Origin: Pleurostoma richardsiae
Lineage: Eukaryota; Ascomycota; Sordariomycetes; Calosphaeriales; Pleurostomataceae
DNA: 64,000 bases
Reading direction: 5' to 3'
Assembly: GCA_030052745.1 (NCBI GenBank)
Contig: JANBVO010000003.1
Coordinates: 62,001-126,000, forward strand
Below, in pieces: positions 35,422 through 45,573 of this stretch. The translations under genes and the position numbers were made by a program. The notes under the pieces are model-generated. The model worked only from the letters and a program-made list of their open reading frames with translations. It did no database searches and was not told the DNA's origin. Each line of letters opens with the position of its first letter. The first letter of the stretch is position 1.

Positions 35422-35935
35422 CCTGATCTTCTCTTCCACGAACGCCGTGAAGCTTCTGATTGAGAGCGACTTAGAGGGATTCCGAATGAAGCACTCCCAA
35501 GAGTCGGCCACAGGGGTTATAAGAACGCGCTGGGATGTAAGTGGGTGAAGTTTGCTGCTCTGTAACACAAGGCAACCTGTGCTGCGTGTCGCCTCGTTTA
35601 GCCCTGTTTGGTGTGGCGGCGGGGCGACAGGTGGAAAGACGAGGAAAGCGACGGTAACCAGAGGGAGGAAATCTTGACAAGCCACAGAAGGTCTTATCGC
35701 TGATAAGGAAGCTCCAGCCCCTCCACGAAGCTGGCTCTGCCTTACATAATAACCGACAGCTTCAGCCACAAACGGTGCCCCACATGCAACGACATCCCCT
35801 CCAGCCCAAGTGGTACCTGCGTAATCGCTGCCTCGCTCCATTTCTCCTGGGCATATATCATCACGAGCCTGCGATTGACAGAGAGTTTACCCTTGCTTCG
35901 GGGCGCATGGTAGGAAGAGACATCACGCTGCAATC
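35422..35935. promoter_or_regulatory. Bidirectional promoter between ubp6 and arpc4
   Basis: The start codons of the two divergent genes are 514 bp apart, so both promoters must share this DNA. A perfect inverted repeat CTTATC-GCT-GATAAG at 35693-35707 places two GATA sites head to head. GATA motifs bind fungal AreA/SreA/white-collar type regulators. Actual binding here is inference. No clear TATA box is seen on either side. Confidence 0.6.
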
Positions 35936-36735
35936 ATGGTACGGTGGCTATCACCTCCCTTCTGATCCGCGTTCCCTGCTAACCCGTCATACCCCTCGCC
36001 CAGTCGCAATCCCTCCGGCCCTACTTGCAAGCCGTACGGAGCAGCCTGACGGCCGCCCTGTGCCTCTCCAACTTCGCGTCCCAGACGGCGGAGAGGCACA
36101 ACGTCCCCGAGATTGAGGCGCAGTCCTCGCCCGAGGTCCTGCTGACGCCGCTCACCATCGCGCGCAACGAGAACGAGCGCGTGCTCATCGAGCCCAGCGT
36201 CAACTCGGTGCGCATAAGCGTCAAGATCAAGCAGGCAGATGAGATCGAGCACATCTTGGTTCACAAATTCACGAGGTTCCTTAGCCAGCGCGCTGAATCC
36301 TTTTTCATTCTGAGGAGAAAGCCGATCAAGGTACGTTCTGGTTTTGGAAAGACATGCCGGACCACGCGGGTTGCGATCCCGCCGGCCGGTTCATGGATTT
36401 CCGGGGGAAGGGGGTTGGTCTCGGTGATGGATGATGTTGCTGACTGCTCCAGGGATATGATATCTCGTTCCTGATCACGAACTTCCACACCGAGGAGATG
36501 CTTAAGCACAAGCTGGTCGCATTCGTCATTGAATTCATGGAGGAGGTGGACAAGGAGATCTCAGAGATGAAGCTTTTCGTCAGTGATACCGTCCAAGGAC
36601 CCGACGGAAGCATGCTGACAGATCCACAGTTGAATGCGAGGGCAAGATTCGTCGCCGAGTCCTTCTTGACTCCTGTGAGTGACCCTGCACAAGCAGACCC
36701 GGCTGCCCCGGCTGACTTCTCTCCAGTTCGATTAA
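35936..36735 (+). CDS. arpc4: Arp2/3 complex subunit 4 (ARPC4, 169 aa)
   Basis: Five exons: 35936-35938 (the ATG alone), 36004-36330, 36453-36578, 36630-36674 and 36727-36735. Splicing gives [13 protein letters not shown] at the N-terminus, then a protein with [57 protein letters not shown] and the end SFLTPFD. This is the full, highly conserved 20-kDa ARPC4/Arc19 subunit of about 168 residues, which together with ARPC2 forms the structural core of the Arp2/3 complex that nucleates branched actin filaments at endocytic sites. All exon joins keep the frame and all introns have GT-AG ends. The first exon is only the start codon, so any gene finder needing longer exons would misplace the start. 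The last exon encodes just Phe-Asp-stop. Confidence 0.96.
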
Positions 36736-37229
36736 GATACATTATGACGTGGAACCGGCGCTCTTCTTGGTGAGGGGCTCTGGTAGTTATGAATGGCATG
36801 AGGACCGGCGTCGAGACGGCAAAAAGCGTACTGCTAGCTTTCCGCTGGCCAGTGGCCAAAGGATAACGGCCAGGCATCTTGGGAAGTTGAGAGGAATGGA
36901 TGATTGTCTCCGAGAGACACGGCCTGATGCAGATGCACCACGCCAAGCCTATCTAGATACGAAACTGATTTCAGAGTCTGACGGCTCGCAACGTGGCTTC
37001 CTGAGTACATCAACGTGCAACACAAGCGGCATATGATTGACAGTCCTCTTCGCACATCATCATCCGGGCCTTCGATCCTAAAAGCTTAGTCCAGTGATTG
37101 TCACAGTGCTGGAGAGCCTTATTGTGTGCCAGGCTGACCTCTAGGGTACGGGGAACTGCGCCTCATGCCGCTGAAGCTGTACCTCCTCCGCCACAGGTCC
37201 GACATCCAATCCCAGACCTGCCTTTTGGG
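36736..37229. other. Intergenic, 3' flank of arpc4
   Basis: No gene. It leads into the minisatellite array. Confidence 0.5.
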
Positions 37230-37664
37230 TGGTGACACAGAAAGCCACACCTCGGGTTACACAAAAACCAAACTCACCCTCCTGGTTACACAAAACAGGG
37301 TTCTCAGGTTACACAAAAACTCGAACTTCCCCCCTCACGTCGTACAAATATGCACCTGGGGTTACACAAAAGCCAGAATCCCCTCCCTCAGGTCGTACAG
37401 AACGTCATCTCAGGTTACACAAAAGCTGAACTCCCTCTCTCGCGTCGTACAAAACAGGGTCTCGGGTTACACAAAAGCTCAAACTTCTGCTGTCAGGTCG
37501 TACAAGACGTCATCTGGGGTTACACAAAAACTCGAACTTCCCCCCTCAGGTCACACAAATATGCAGCTGGGGTTACACAATTGCCAGAACTCCCCTCGTT
37601 CATGTCGTACAAAATGCAGCTGGGGTTACACAAAAACTCGAACTCTCCTCACCGGGTTCCACAG
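37230..37664 (+). repeat. 53-bp minisatellite array, left copy
   Basis: Tandem units each contain GGTTACACAAAAACTCGAAC and, about 30 bp later, GGTCGTACAAAA followed by a GTCATCT or TGCAGCT variant. The GGTTACAC starts are at 37307, 37360, 37413, 37465, 37518, 37571 and 37624, which is 52-53 bp apart; two degenerate shorter units precede them. Frames stay open through it, but the predicted peptides are only translations of the repeat (VTQKLELPPSG, GYTKT). The same unit forms an inverted array at 50945-51384. It is not a CRISPR, because the spacer parts are themselves repeated. Confidence 0.9.
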
Positions 37665-38325
37665 GGGCCTCTCCTCCAGCGCGACCGGAGGTACGGTCCG
37701 GCAGCCAGCCAGCTGTCCTCCTGGACGATGTCCGAGCTTGCCTACCGGCAAAGTGGAAAATGCTCAGAGACAGCAGTGACAGAATCGGAAGCACTGGTGA
37801 TATCTCTAGATACTTATTGCTCTGCAGTCAAGCCCAGCTGCTGCCTGCATCGTAGCGGTGTAGGACCGAGAGACGTGGACTAGGTCGATCATAAGTTCAC
37901 TACACGAGAAGGGGATATGCATCGAAGGCGAGTATATTGAAGAGTCCTCCTAATCTAGAGGCCTCCTCCGCCAGAGTACTCCGCGGCCCTACAGCCAGCT
38001 TCTTTCCAGCAGCACTCCCCTCAACGTGTCTCGCTAGCAACCCTAGGCATGTGCCTTAAGACGATGACAGCAAACTGACCATGACAGCTCGCGTCTTCCC
38101 GATGCAGACATCATTTCCTCGCCGCTTGCTTCCAGACCCCGTTGCCTTCTCATTTTGATACTGTTTTCTCTATCCCGCACAGGCATGGTATCGTTTCTGT
38201 AGCGCCCCTTCGCCGAATCCCGCCCACGCGTATGGAACCCAAAGCCGAGCCTTGCTGTGGCTCCAGGTGTTAAGCTCGTCGTGACCCTCGTGTTGTCGCA
38301 AAACGGATATTTGATATGTTCACTC
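37665..38325. other. Intergenic, 3' flank of lsm7
   Basis: Nothing recognised. Confidence 0.5.
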
Positions 38326-38904
38326 TCAACTATCCTCCTCCTGAACGAACGGGTTGGGGATCACCTCGCTGCCGTCCACGGGACTGACCAGGACGAGGAG
38401 CGTGCCGCGCGCGACGACCAGGCCTAGGGAGCGCGTCGTCTCGTTCCCTTCGTCGTCTAGAGTGGGAGAAGTCAGTCTCGTCATCCCCCGGATGCCGTAT
38501 ATAGGGCCGGACCACGATACTTACCTCTCAACTTCTCCTGCACCTCGTCCAGCACCAGGTTCATGAGCGCATCGAACCCCTTGAGCGTACCGGTGACTAC
38601 AAAAGCAGATCAGCACTCAATCAACTCTTCCGAATCAAAAAGCGGGCAGGGTAGAGCATCGCAGCGGCAGGGACAGACCTTCTCTGCCGCCGTTGAACTT
38701 GACGGTGATCTTCTTGTCCATGTACTTCTGCAGGTCGAGGATGTTCTCCTTCTTAGGCCGCTCGCGCTCCCCTCCCGCCCCGGAGCCTCCTCCTCCTCCC
38801 CCTCCTCCCCTGGAGTCGCCGCCGCCTCCGCCACGTCCTCCGCCGCCGCCCCGGCCGCCGCGGTACTGGCCGCGCCCGCCTCGATGGGTGCCGCGGTCGG
38901 CCAT
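38326..38904 (-). CDS. lsm7: U6 snRNA-associated Sm-like protein LSm7 (142 aa)
   Basis: Three exons on the minus strand: 38904-38679, 38596-38525 and 38456-38326. Splicing gives an N-terminal Gly/Arg-rich tail (about residues 1-50, RGG/GGR repeats), then RPKKENILDLQKYMDKKITV, the Sm1 motif with VKFNGGREVTGTLKGFDALM and LVLDEVQEKLRD, then the Sm2 motif with GLVVARGTLLVLVSP. LSm7 is part of the LSm2-8 ring on the 3' end of U6 snRNA in splicing and of the LSm1-7 ring in cytoplasmic mRNA decapping. The Sm fold is complete and the frame is preserved at both introns. An RGG tail in front of the fold is seen in filamentous fungal members and may bind RNA or be methylated, which is inference. The extreme GGC-rich coding of the tail creates open shadow frames. 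Confidence 0.95.
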
Positions 38905-41071
38905 GGTATTACATGCGCGGGCGTCGGTGTGTCTCGGGGGTTGTCGGTGAGTACGTCAGAAGCTGCCGAAGATGCTGGGAGAGGGAAAGCAGGCGAGGTT
39001 CGGCAGTGGAGAATTGGAGCTGACGTTTGACAAGGAGCAAGCACGCTGCTACTGACGGTCGGCAGGTAAGGTTTGGAGGTGCCTTAGCTGCGGTCCTGAG
39101 TCGCGGTGGGAAAATCTCGGCCCCTCTGTTGCTGCGGCTCCCGTGCACTGCGGGGAGACTGGAGCCGATAAGATAAGGAAACCTGGGAAAAAGTGGTCGG
39201 GAAGGGTTGCATCGCGGTACGTACCCATCCCCCCTCTCCATAGCCCCTTCGTTCGTCCGCCCGTCCCCCTGCGCCCTTCGGACAGGCCCTTCCCGCGGCG
39301 GCAGCAGGGCAGCGCGTGGAGGCACTCAGAACCCACAGCTGCGGTACCTTAGCTCAGGGTGCTCAGCTCGTCTGTCACAGCAGAGTCTGCGCATGATAAC
39401 GAGACCTTCGGGATCCTGGCCCAAAGTAGCGTGCTCGTGCATACGGCTACAGGTGCTAGTCACTGCCGGGAACCGCAAGGACCTGGTGATACTACCTGCC
39501 GACCTACCTAACCCAGTGACACTACCCGGTTTTAGCAAGCGTCGAGCTCATGAACGGCCGTGAGCTAGGGAGGCTCCAATCAAGCAGGCCGGGACGCAGG
39601 TCCGAAGCGGAAATCAGGCTCAAGGGGTACCATGGAAGCTGCGGATGCTGCGCGAACAGGAAGGGGCCCTGACCGAGAACAGTGGCTGTGTTTTTAGATG
39701 GTGCCGTGCACTGTCTGGAATGGCATGACATGGCGGGTATCCGGCTCACAGCTGTCATCGGCACACACTGCTGATCGCTGACGGGCGACGCTGGGGACAG
39801 TAGTGATGGCGAAAAGATTCCGCACAAGTCACGTAGGTTCCCCAGATGGCGGCTGTCGTTCCGATGCCCTGGATCAGGCATGCAGGACCTCCCAAGCTGT
39901 CGCGCCTGGGGGTAAACAAGGTGCGCGCGCATTATGCTTCTCACTCAGCGCCAAGTCTGTAGCAGTAAACTTCGGGCGCCCCTCATAGACTTCAAGGAAC
40001 CAGCGCAGCAGACGTGCATGGTTCACCGGCATTCATGTATCTAATTGCCCCTTGCAGCAGCAGCAATAGACATGGCAGGAGAACCCATGACCGAGCTTAA
40101 TCCGACTTCGTTGCGGAAAGTTAGTTAGCCAAGGTAAAGAGACAATAAAGCAGAGGCTCGTAGGCGGATCCCGCGACCTTTTGCCCATCAAAGCCTGTGA
40201 CGAGGGAGACGCACGTTTCTGGCCAGGAAACATCGACCCATCATCGGTCACATCACCGAGGATAACCCAGCGAGTCTGAGAGATATAAGATTGCCAGCTT
40301 ATTTTCAAACCCCGCTGGGCAGCTCCTTGGCTTCCTGACTTTTGCAAATTCCTTGGCGCTTCCCAGTTTCCACCGCGAGAGAGACGCGGGAACCAAAAAA
40401 AAGTTTCCCCAGACAGTTCTCATTTGGGCAGCCAGGCCTGCAGGAGGGCTGCATCGATTCCTTACTCATCCCTTCACCACCAAGCAGCCACCAGAGGACC
40501 CTAAATCCGAGGAGGGCCAAGACATCGTTGCATGCTGGAGGTCAAGAGACGTGGGCGAAAAACGGATCCCTTCGTGTACCGGTGTCTGACTTACTCACCT
40601 TAAACTGGGCTTGCTGTCTCCCTCTTCCGTCTTGCGACATTCGGGACTCGAAATCCAACCCCCTTCCCTGCGCCGGTCCATTCCATCCTGACCTGACATT
40701 AGTCTCCCACGTATAAGAAAGTACGGGTACCTCCCTGCGTCTACTGACAGTTCCCGCAATTCTGTCCTTCAGCCAGGACACGCCGCAAATTACTGCAGAC
40801 CGCGCAATTTCGCCCTGCCGCGCAATCCTCCGCCGACGAAATTGTCAAGGGTCAACGACGTTCTGGTTCCTGTCGTGCTTCCGCCAGGGGTTGAGGTCGC
40901 CAGTTATAGGTCGTGGACGTGGTGGTATTAGTCTTCCGGCGAGCTATTGGGCGAAATTGCCCCGTGAGGGCTTTTCTAGGCGACTCAGCTCTTGCTGGCT
41001 CTGCATGAGCTGCTTAGGGCGCGGTCGCGTGCTTTCAAAGGCCGCTTTACAGCAGCAGCCTGCTGTCCAGT
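38905..41071. other. Intergenic between lsm7 and the divergent Zn2Cys6 gene
   Basis: 2.2 kb with no supported gene. It holds the 5' flanks of both divergent genes. Frames at 39522-39944, 40033-40347 and 40342-40716 have no features. Confidence 0.45.
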
Positions 41072-42991
41072 ATGGCTCATGGCCCGGAACCGCCAGCTGA
41101 TGAAGCCTCATCCTCATCTTCATCCCAGAAACGGAAACGCGATGGCGACGACGCAGCTGGCCAGTCCGACCGGATTCCCCAACCTCCGCCCCCCCAGTCA
41201 GGTATGTACGTTCTCCTTGATCCTTGAGTGGCTTGAGGTGGCTTTCATTGGTAAAATGCCGGTCATTCACCTTGCCCCTGCCGTGGTCTTATTCACGGTC
41301 GCCCTTTACACCCGCCACTTGCCACTCTGTCACTCCTATGTGTGCACGTCGCTGACCACTCATCGAAAGGCAATGGCATGCCCATCAACTACTATACCAA
41401 GCTCAACAGCGCCAAGCTTCAGCTCGTCGAGGTGTATGAAGCAATATTTTCGAAAATACTCACCCTGATGAAGGAGTATGAAGGTAGGTACGCCTGCCTT
41501 TCCCCCCTCGCGCGGTCGTTCATGGATCTCCAGTAACGCATAGCCATAGGAGTGCTCAGCCGACATGAAAGTCTAGCTGCGAACCTCGGGGCTAAGCTGC
41601 TCGGCCCGAGGCTGGTGAAGGCGCTGGACAACATGTTCGATGGTCCCATCATGGTAACTCCTCCAGACCCCTACACGCCAAACCCTGTCGCTTGGTTCGA
41701 GATCGTCTCGCATCTAAAGGCCAACCCGAATGACTATGTTTTGACGACGATACCGGAGTACGGCAAAGTCTGCCAGTTTTTCCTCAAGGGACTACAAGTG
41801 TCCATCGCTGAGAGTGACTGGAGACTCATCATGAGCGGGACCCTGGACAGGTTCCGCTTCGATCCAGAAGAGCCCTTGGAGGAGGATGAGATGGCGGAGA
41901 TAGTGACGTTGGACATCCTGGAGCCACGGGTGCAGGGACTTATCATGAATGCGGACGAAGTCGCCCGTAAGGCGAGGCAGCTGAACTACCACCTCAGTGG
42001 GCGGAGGGCCGCTATCAAAGCCCGGCGCTCTGCCGCACAGAAGCAGACGCCGGGCTTCCAAGCCGTCAACCAACCCTCGAGAGCGGCGGGCCCCACCCCT
42101 GCCTATGACCTTCACGCGGATCTTCTGCAGCAGTTTCAGGCTCCAGCTCCTCAGCCAGTGTCCACCCGAGTACCAGGAACCGTGTCCCTACCAGCAACGC
42201 CGGCGGTGCAGCAGGGCCCGAGCGCGAGGCCGCCGTCCCAGCCTCAACAGCAGATACTAGTCGCGAGCAGTCGCCCTTCTCCGGTCGCCTTCCCCGAGGC
42301 GTCCCACCGCGAGACGCCAGGCGATGACCCTTCGGCCGCCCACCGTCCGTTCATCGCCGCACGAATCGAGAAGCTGCCCAGAGGTGGCTCTATTGTTCCA
42401 CCCTGCGATAGATGCCGGAGACTGAGGGTTCAGTGCATAAAGCACTTGACAGCCTGCCAAGGGTGCACGAAGAAGCACGCCAAGTGCTCGTGGAAGATGG
42501 TAACGGAGGACGAAGCGGCGTGGCTGAAGGGCGAGAGGGGACGCCTCCCTAGCGTAGGGGACATGGAGATCGAGGGAGAGGGGGATGGGGGAAGCGCTGG
42601 ACCGTTCACACCCGAAATTGCTGGCCAGGCCGAGCCGCCGAGGTCGTCATTCTCTGACTTCGGCAGGTTGGCGCCGGATCTGCGGCAGGAACCGAGGCTG
42701 ACCCTGCCGGGAGGCGAACGTGCACCTTCGATACCGAGAGAACGCTCGATGCCAAAGGGACTGAGACCGGCTCCCGAAAGCATAGATACAGAGGTTTCAG
42801 AAAGCCGCGACAGGAACAAGGCTATCCCGTCAGGGCTGGCTCATCGGGAATATCGCGACTTTCGCGATCCTGTTCAGGATATCATTCAGAGGGCTAGCTT
42901 CGGCCTGAGCCATGTGGCGTCCGTGGCGTCCGCGGCGGCGGAGGCGAGGGAGGCGAGAGCACCAGGCTCAAGAGAGAGCAGCGTGAGCTGA
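41072..42991 (+). CDS. Zn(II)2Cys6-cluster protein with long N-terminal region (561 aa)
   Basis: Three exons, 41072-41201, 41370-41483 and 41550-42991, have phase-consistent joins (GG/GC and G/GA). The N-terminus is Ser/Pro-rich. Residues 43-190 form a folded-looking region (NYYTKLNSAKLQLVEVYEAI, then WFEIVSHLKANPNDYVLTTI). After a Pro/Gln-rich linker comes the cluster C367-x2-C370-x6-C377-x6-C384-x2-C387-x6-C394, with PCDRCRRLRVQC as its start. The binuclear-cluster spacing fits fungal GAL4-type DNA-binding domains, but it sits in the middle of the protein instead of at the N-terminus and lacks the usual middle homology region after it. The C-terminal third is polar and probably disordered. 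The protein is probably nuclear; its role is unknown. The first two short exons would be missed by an ORF search. Confidence 0.85.
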
Positions 42992-44134
42992 AGAGGGATA
43001 GCATCTTGAGGGCCGGCCACTTGCGCTGGGTGTCGCGCGTGAGCAAAGGCCATGGCGATGTCGTGCTGTCATGCTTTTGGGAATCATTGTTACGGCAGCA
43101 TGGGCGTCCAGGCGTCGGCGAATAAAAATGGGTCGTCAAACGGTGTGGTTTACTTGTGGGATAATCAGGAGAGGTACGCCGATAGGATATCCATCGATGT
43201 CAGTTGGTTGTGATGACTGGCTTTACGGCATGTACCAACTACCAATGTACTGGACCTGCCCGTTAAGGAAGCGTTTTATCGCTTCCCCTTAGGGAAAGAA
43301 GCAAGAGAACAGAATTGAAACGGACGGGAGGCCTGCATCAATGAAGGCAGGAGCACCCACTTGCCCAAGGTATTTCTACCTAAAGTACCTTACCTTGCAT
43401 CAGTGTTCAGGTTCTCAGAGACTCCGTGTAGGTACAGGCAGGTACCTTGCCTGGGTCTGGCATCTAAGGCACCTTTGCTACATGTGGAAGGCAGGCCTAA
43501 GCACGTAGGATGAATTCATACGTCTACGACTGCCCGGCATCTCACTAAGAAACCTCACGGGGCAAGCTGGTAAGGTAAGAGGCAAGGTACCTTAGGGAGG
43601 CGCGACAGGACGTAGCGGCAGCTTCACATTCACCAGGTACCTTGCCTAGACTGCTTCATTCCATCTTGTCGCGACCGCTCCATGCCTCCGGTGGGTGACT
43701 TCCGAGTTTGTACTGTCTTCTCGCAGATGAGGTACCTCTAGTCCATATTAGTCTGTCCTTCCATAGTCCTTCCGCCGCGATTACCTTGAGATACCCGGTA
43801 TCTCATCCGCGATACGACCAGTAGCTGAACTCAATGTTGCTTGATGATTCCTTCCTTGCCTTCTCGAAGGCTCGTGCCTGGTCTGCAAGCCCTTGGGTTG
43901 TCTTATTTTGTATGCTCTGTCCTCCCACTCCCGAGTCCCATCCTTGTCTTCCGTTCTTCATAGAGCAGTGCATATGTCCACTCCTCCCATGTGGTCTCCA
44001 AACATCACCAAGTACTCATCGTCTTTCTCCAGGATCCGTTCAAGACATCATTCCCCCGATTTAGCTACTTGTATCGCATATTGCTGTTTTCCCCGCTGTT
44101 CCAACCCGGTACACCAACCCGGTATTCGACTGAC
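42992..44134. other. Intergenic upstream of the sfh5-like gene
   Basis: No supported gene. The centre (43370-43640) is dense in GGTACC-type palindromes. Confidence 0.5.
43370..43645. repeat. Dense cluster of AGGTACCTT-type words
   Basis: TACCTAAAGTACCTTACCTTGC, GCAGGTACCTTGCCT, AAGGTACCTTAGGGAGG and CCAGGTACCTTGCCTAG, among others, occur within 280 bp in both orientations. Each contains GTACCTT or its complement. Function unknown. Confidence 0.6.
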
Positions 44135-45015
44135 ATGGACGCTGGCACCAGGAACCAGAGGCGTCTGTCCCTACACATGGCGGTGCCCGGGATCTTGGAG
44201 ACCGCCGATTATTCAGAGATGTGGGGTATAGAACTCGACAACAGGAGCCTAGGAGACATTCCGTATCGCATCTTGCTTAAGAAGTTCCTTCGAGCCAACG
44301 ACTACGATACCAAGCAGACAGCTGCTCACCTCCTGGCCGCTCTGCAGTGGAGAAAAAGACATCGTCCAAGGGAAGGTCTTGGGGCAGTCTATGCCATGGA
44401 AAAGTTCAGGAACGTTGGCGTTGTCATGTCTCACGCTGGACAGGTTGGCGATCCGCCACCCAGAACGATCATCACTTGGAACATGTACGGCAAGGCGCCC
44501 AGCCAAAAGGATGCCTTTGAGGATATCACTGAGTAACTTACCCCTCTTTATAGCCGACCTAATGCGAGGCCTCCCAACTGACGTGGTTCAGCTTCATATA
44601 CTGGCGAACGGCCCTCATGGAGAAGGGCATCGACACGATGGGACTGCGCGACGCAACGACCTTCATCCCTCCCAACAAGGATGAAGATCCATATCAGATG
44701 ATTCAAGTTCACGACTGTGCTAAAGTCGAGGGCTCCTTCTTCTCGACCTGCATCCTCAAATCCGCTCTAGAGAATCAGTGCAAGGTCTTCTCGATCCAGT
44801 ATCCAGAGCTGATGTCCCACACATACATAGTCAATGCCCCTATCTACATTGGCTATTCGTTCAAAACCAAGATCGCACGGCTCATGGACAAGTCCGGCAA
44901 CGGTGCCAAACTAGCTATTTTGAAGGGCGGGGACCTTGCGAAGAAGCTGGGCACCAAGGTGGCCGTCCTGCCTGAGGCGTACGGTGGGAAGAAGGACAAC
45001 CCCGAGATCAACTAG
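44135..45015 (+). CDS. sfh5: Sfh5-like phosphatidylinositol transfer protein, CRAL-TRIO family (273 aa)
   Basis: Two exons, 44135-44532 and 44592-45015 (intron GTAACT...GTTCAG, 59 bp), join EDIT-D-FIYWRTALMEKGI in frame. The N-terminal helical part (MWGIELDN, then ILLKKFLRANDYDTKQTAAHL) is the CRAL-TRIO-N lobe. The lipid-binding CRAL-TRIO domain follows, with ITWNMYGKA, DEDPYQMIQVHDCAKVEG, VFSIQYPELMSHTYIVNAP and VAVLPEAYGGK. The order matches fungal Sfh5, a Sec14-superfamily protein that moves phosphatidylinositol between membranes. Some usually conserved positions of the helix after PELM differ, so it may be a divergent paralogue. The ATG at 44135 is preferred; the frame extends upstream to 43991 without similarity. 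The TAG at 45013-45015 is followed in frame by 185 further sense codons, which is unusual (see next entry). Confidence 0.85.
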
Positions 45016-45573
45016 GTGACCGCTCAGGAGGTTGATTCGGCCGTTGCTGCGTTTGGTGCATCCGGTGCGCCCGTTTCGCAAACTCAGGGTGCTGGGAGCA
45101 ACAATAGTAGCAACAACGACGCCACTCCACAGACGTCCCATCGTCATGGAGAGACCGGACCTTCAGCATTGGGCCAGATAGATCCGAACATCTCCATACA
45201 GAGGGGCGGTAAAGTGGTGCAGGACTCTTCCAGTGACATGACCCCGGCGCTACAAATCCACGAGGAGATGGCGAGACCCGCCTCAACGTCTCAAGGAAGA
45301 AGCGTCGCAGTCCGACGTGTTGAACGCTCTCGAAGTCACGGTTTTCTAGCTGACCTAGGACGAGATTCCGGGGGATTGCAGGGTTCAATCTTCAATACTC
45401 GGGACCTCTTTAGCTCTCAGTCGGCGGGTTCACAAGCCGAAGCAACCTCAGCAGCGAGGTCGCGAGGTCCTCAGCCGACAAGCTCACAGGCCCAAGCAAC
45501 TTCGACTTCATGTTTGACAGGCCCTCAAACCCCAGTGTCGGGAGTCGGCTCCAAGAATCCTCATAAGTCTTAG
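45016..45573 (+). other. In-frame open extension after the sfh5 TAG
   Basis: Directly after the TAG that ends the CRAL-TRIO protein, the same frame stays open for 185 codons up to a TAG at 45571. The sequence is rich in Ser, Gln, Thr, Ala and Gly (SSNNDATPQTS, SQTQGAGSNN), like a disordered tail of a real protein. No GT-AG intron that removes the stop keeps both frames; the donors I tested near 44984 give introns of 32-43 bp that shift the frame or hit a stop. Explanations are a recent nonsense mutation that removed a tail, occasional stop-codon readthrough, a sequencing error, or chance. Confidence 0.5.

Noticed and set aside
37165-37883. Open frames of 177-204 codons through the left minisatellite
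   Set aside because: They merely translate the 53-bp repeat in several frames; no non-repeat protein sequence supports a gene.
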